From: Lentisphaerota bacterium | Lineage (GTDB): Bacteria; Verrucomicrobiota; Kiritimatiellia; UBA8416; JAFGTH01 | Direction: 5' to 3' | NCBI GenBank assembly: GCA_016934225.1 | Contig: JAFGTH010000036.1 | Location: 1 to 14,164 of the forward strand | DNA: 14,164 nt | Shown: in pieces, positions 13,946 to 14,164 of the stretch | Layout: every line of letters begins with the position of its first letter | Numbering within the stretch: position 1 is the first letter of the stretch | Program-made: the position numbers and the translations under genes | The notes under the pieces: model-generated | Seen by the model: the letters and a program-made list of their open reading frames with translations, nothing else | Told to the model about the DNA's origin: nothing | Databases searched by the model: none

Positions 13946-14164
13946 TGGACGCAAACGCTGATCTTTTGAGATCTAAAGCGATGAGAATCTTATGTTCGCC
14001 GCTTTGTCTTATTTTCCTGCTCGCCACCATTGTTATGGCGGTGCATTGGGCGGAAGACTACGGAGGTGGCATTCGGTCGAATGACGTCCATGTGTATTGG
14101 CAGTATGCACGGAATCTTGCGGACGGAAAGGGGTTAGTTCGCAATACGCTCTCCACAGGTGAGG
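13945..14164 (+). CDS. N-terminus of a GT-C-like integral membrane protein (partial)
   Basis: The frame opens at the ATG overlapping the previous stop (TAATG), with AAAGGTGG nine nt upstream, and runs to the window edge as about 73 residues. After a short basic N-terminus, a membrane helix is visible around residues 15-35 (ILCSPLCLIFLLATIVMAV). It is followed by a loop with DVHVYWQYARNLADGKGLVRN and then GE. This D.Y..YARNLA.G.GLV.N pattern after a first helix is typical of membrane GT-C glycosyltransferases that use polyprenyl-phosphate sugars, with the acidic residue near the active site on the outer face. It would add a sugar to the glycan or lipid A-type acceptor outside the membrane. The C-terminal part is beyond the window, so the family assignment rests on this segment alone. 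Confidence 0.68.
   Translation, partial: MDANADLLRSKAMRILCSPLCLIFLLATIVMAVHWAEDYGGGIRSNDVHVYWQYARNLADGKGLVRNTLSTGE

Noticed and set aside
13304..13954. 216-residue minus-strand ORF over the third methyltransferase
   Set aside because: It is antisense to a clear methyltransferase and has a His/Gln/Arg-rich composition typical of shadow frames.
1..14164. CRISPR arrays, tRNA or rRNA genes, insertion sequences and phage genes
   Set aside because: I saw no regularly spaced repeats, no cloverleaf-like segments, no transposase motifs and no integrase or phage proteins on either strand.

Overview
The window reads as part of a bacterial surface-glycan (exopolysaccharide or O-antigen-like) biosynthesis locus. 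The organism cannot be named from the sequence. GC content looks moderate, all three stop codons are used in the standard way, Shine-Dalgarno sites are purine-rich, and genes are packed with 1-4 nt overlaps. A corrinoid-type uroporphyrinogen-decarboxylase (URO-D) relative beside DUF354, WbqC and bi-domain oxidoreductase genes recalls Planctomycetes/Lentisphaerae/Kiritimatiellota-like or other uncultured environmental bacteria; this is only an inference from gene content.

Layout. (1) 1-1347, rightward: the last 43 codons of an unrecognised gene, a possible 37-codon ORF coupled to it, and a URO-D/MtaA-superfamily gene that is probably unrelated to glycan synthesis. (2) 1348-1555: a short convergent gap without a convincing terminator. 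(3) 1556-4760, leftward operon of three tightly coupled genes: DegT-type sugar aminotransferase, NAD-dependent sugar epimerase/dehydratase, and DUF354 GT-B-like protein. (4) 4761-4875: a 115-nt divergent control region with a good sigma70-type leftward promoter, a dyad across that promoter, and repeated TGTTA motifs. (5) 4876-14164, rightward, at least nine genes: a predicted alpha-helical toroid protein of unknown role, a class I methyltransferase, a fused MDR + Gfo/Idh/MocA oxidoreductase, a WbqC-family protein, a GT4 glycosyltransferase, three consecutive class I methyltransferases (the first with a Cys4 zinc motif), and the start of a GT-C-like membrane protein cut by the window edge.

Working model (inference): the leftward operon and the bi-domain oxidoreductase prepare a modified, probably amino-bearing nucleotide sugar. 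WbqC may help modify it. The GT4 enzyme, possibly DUF354 and the membrane GT-C-like protein transfer sugars, and up to four methyltransferases decorate the product. No flippase, polymerase or export gene lies in the window, so the cluster continues to the right. The least explained part is the toroid protein beside the bi-domain oxidoreductase, within a divergent unit that looks jointly regulated.
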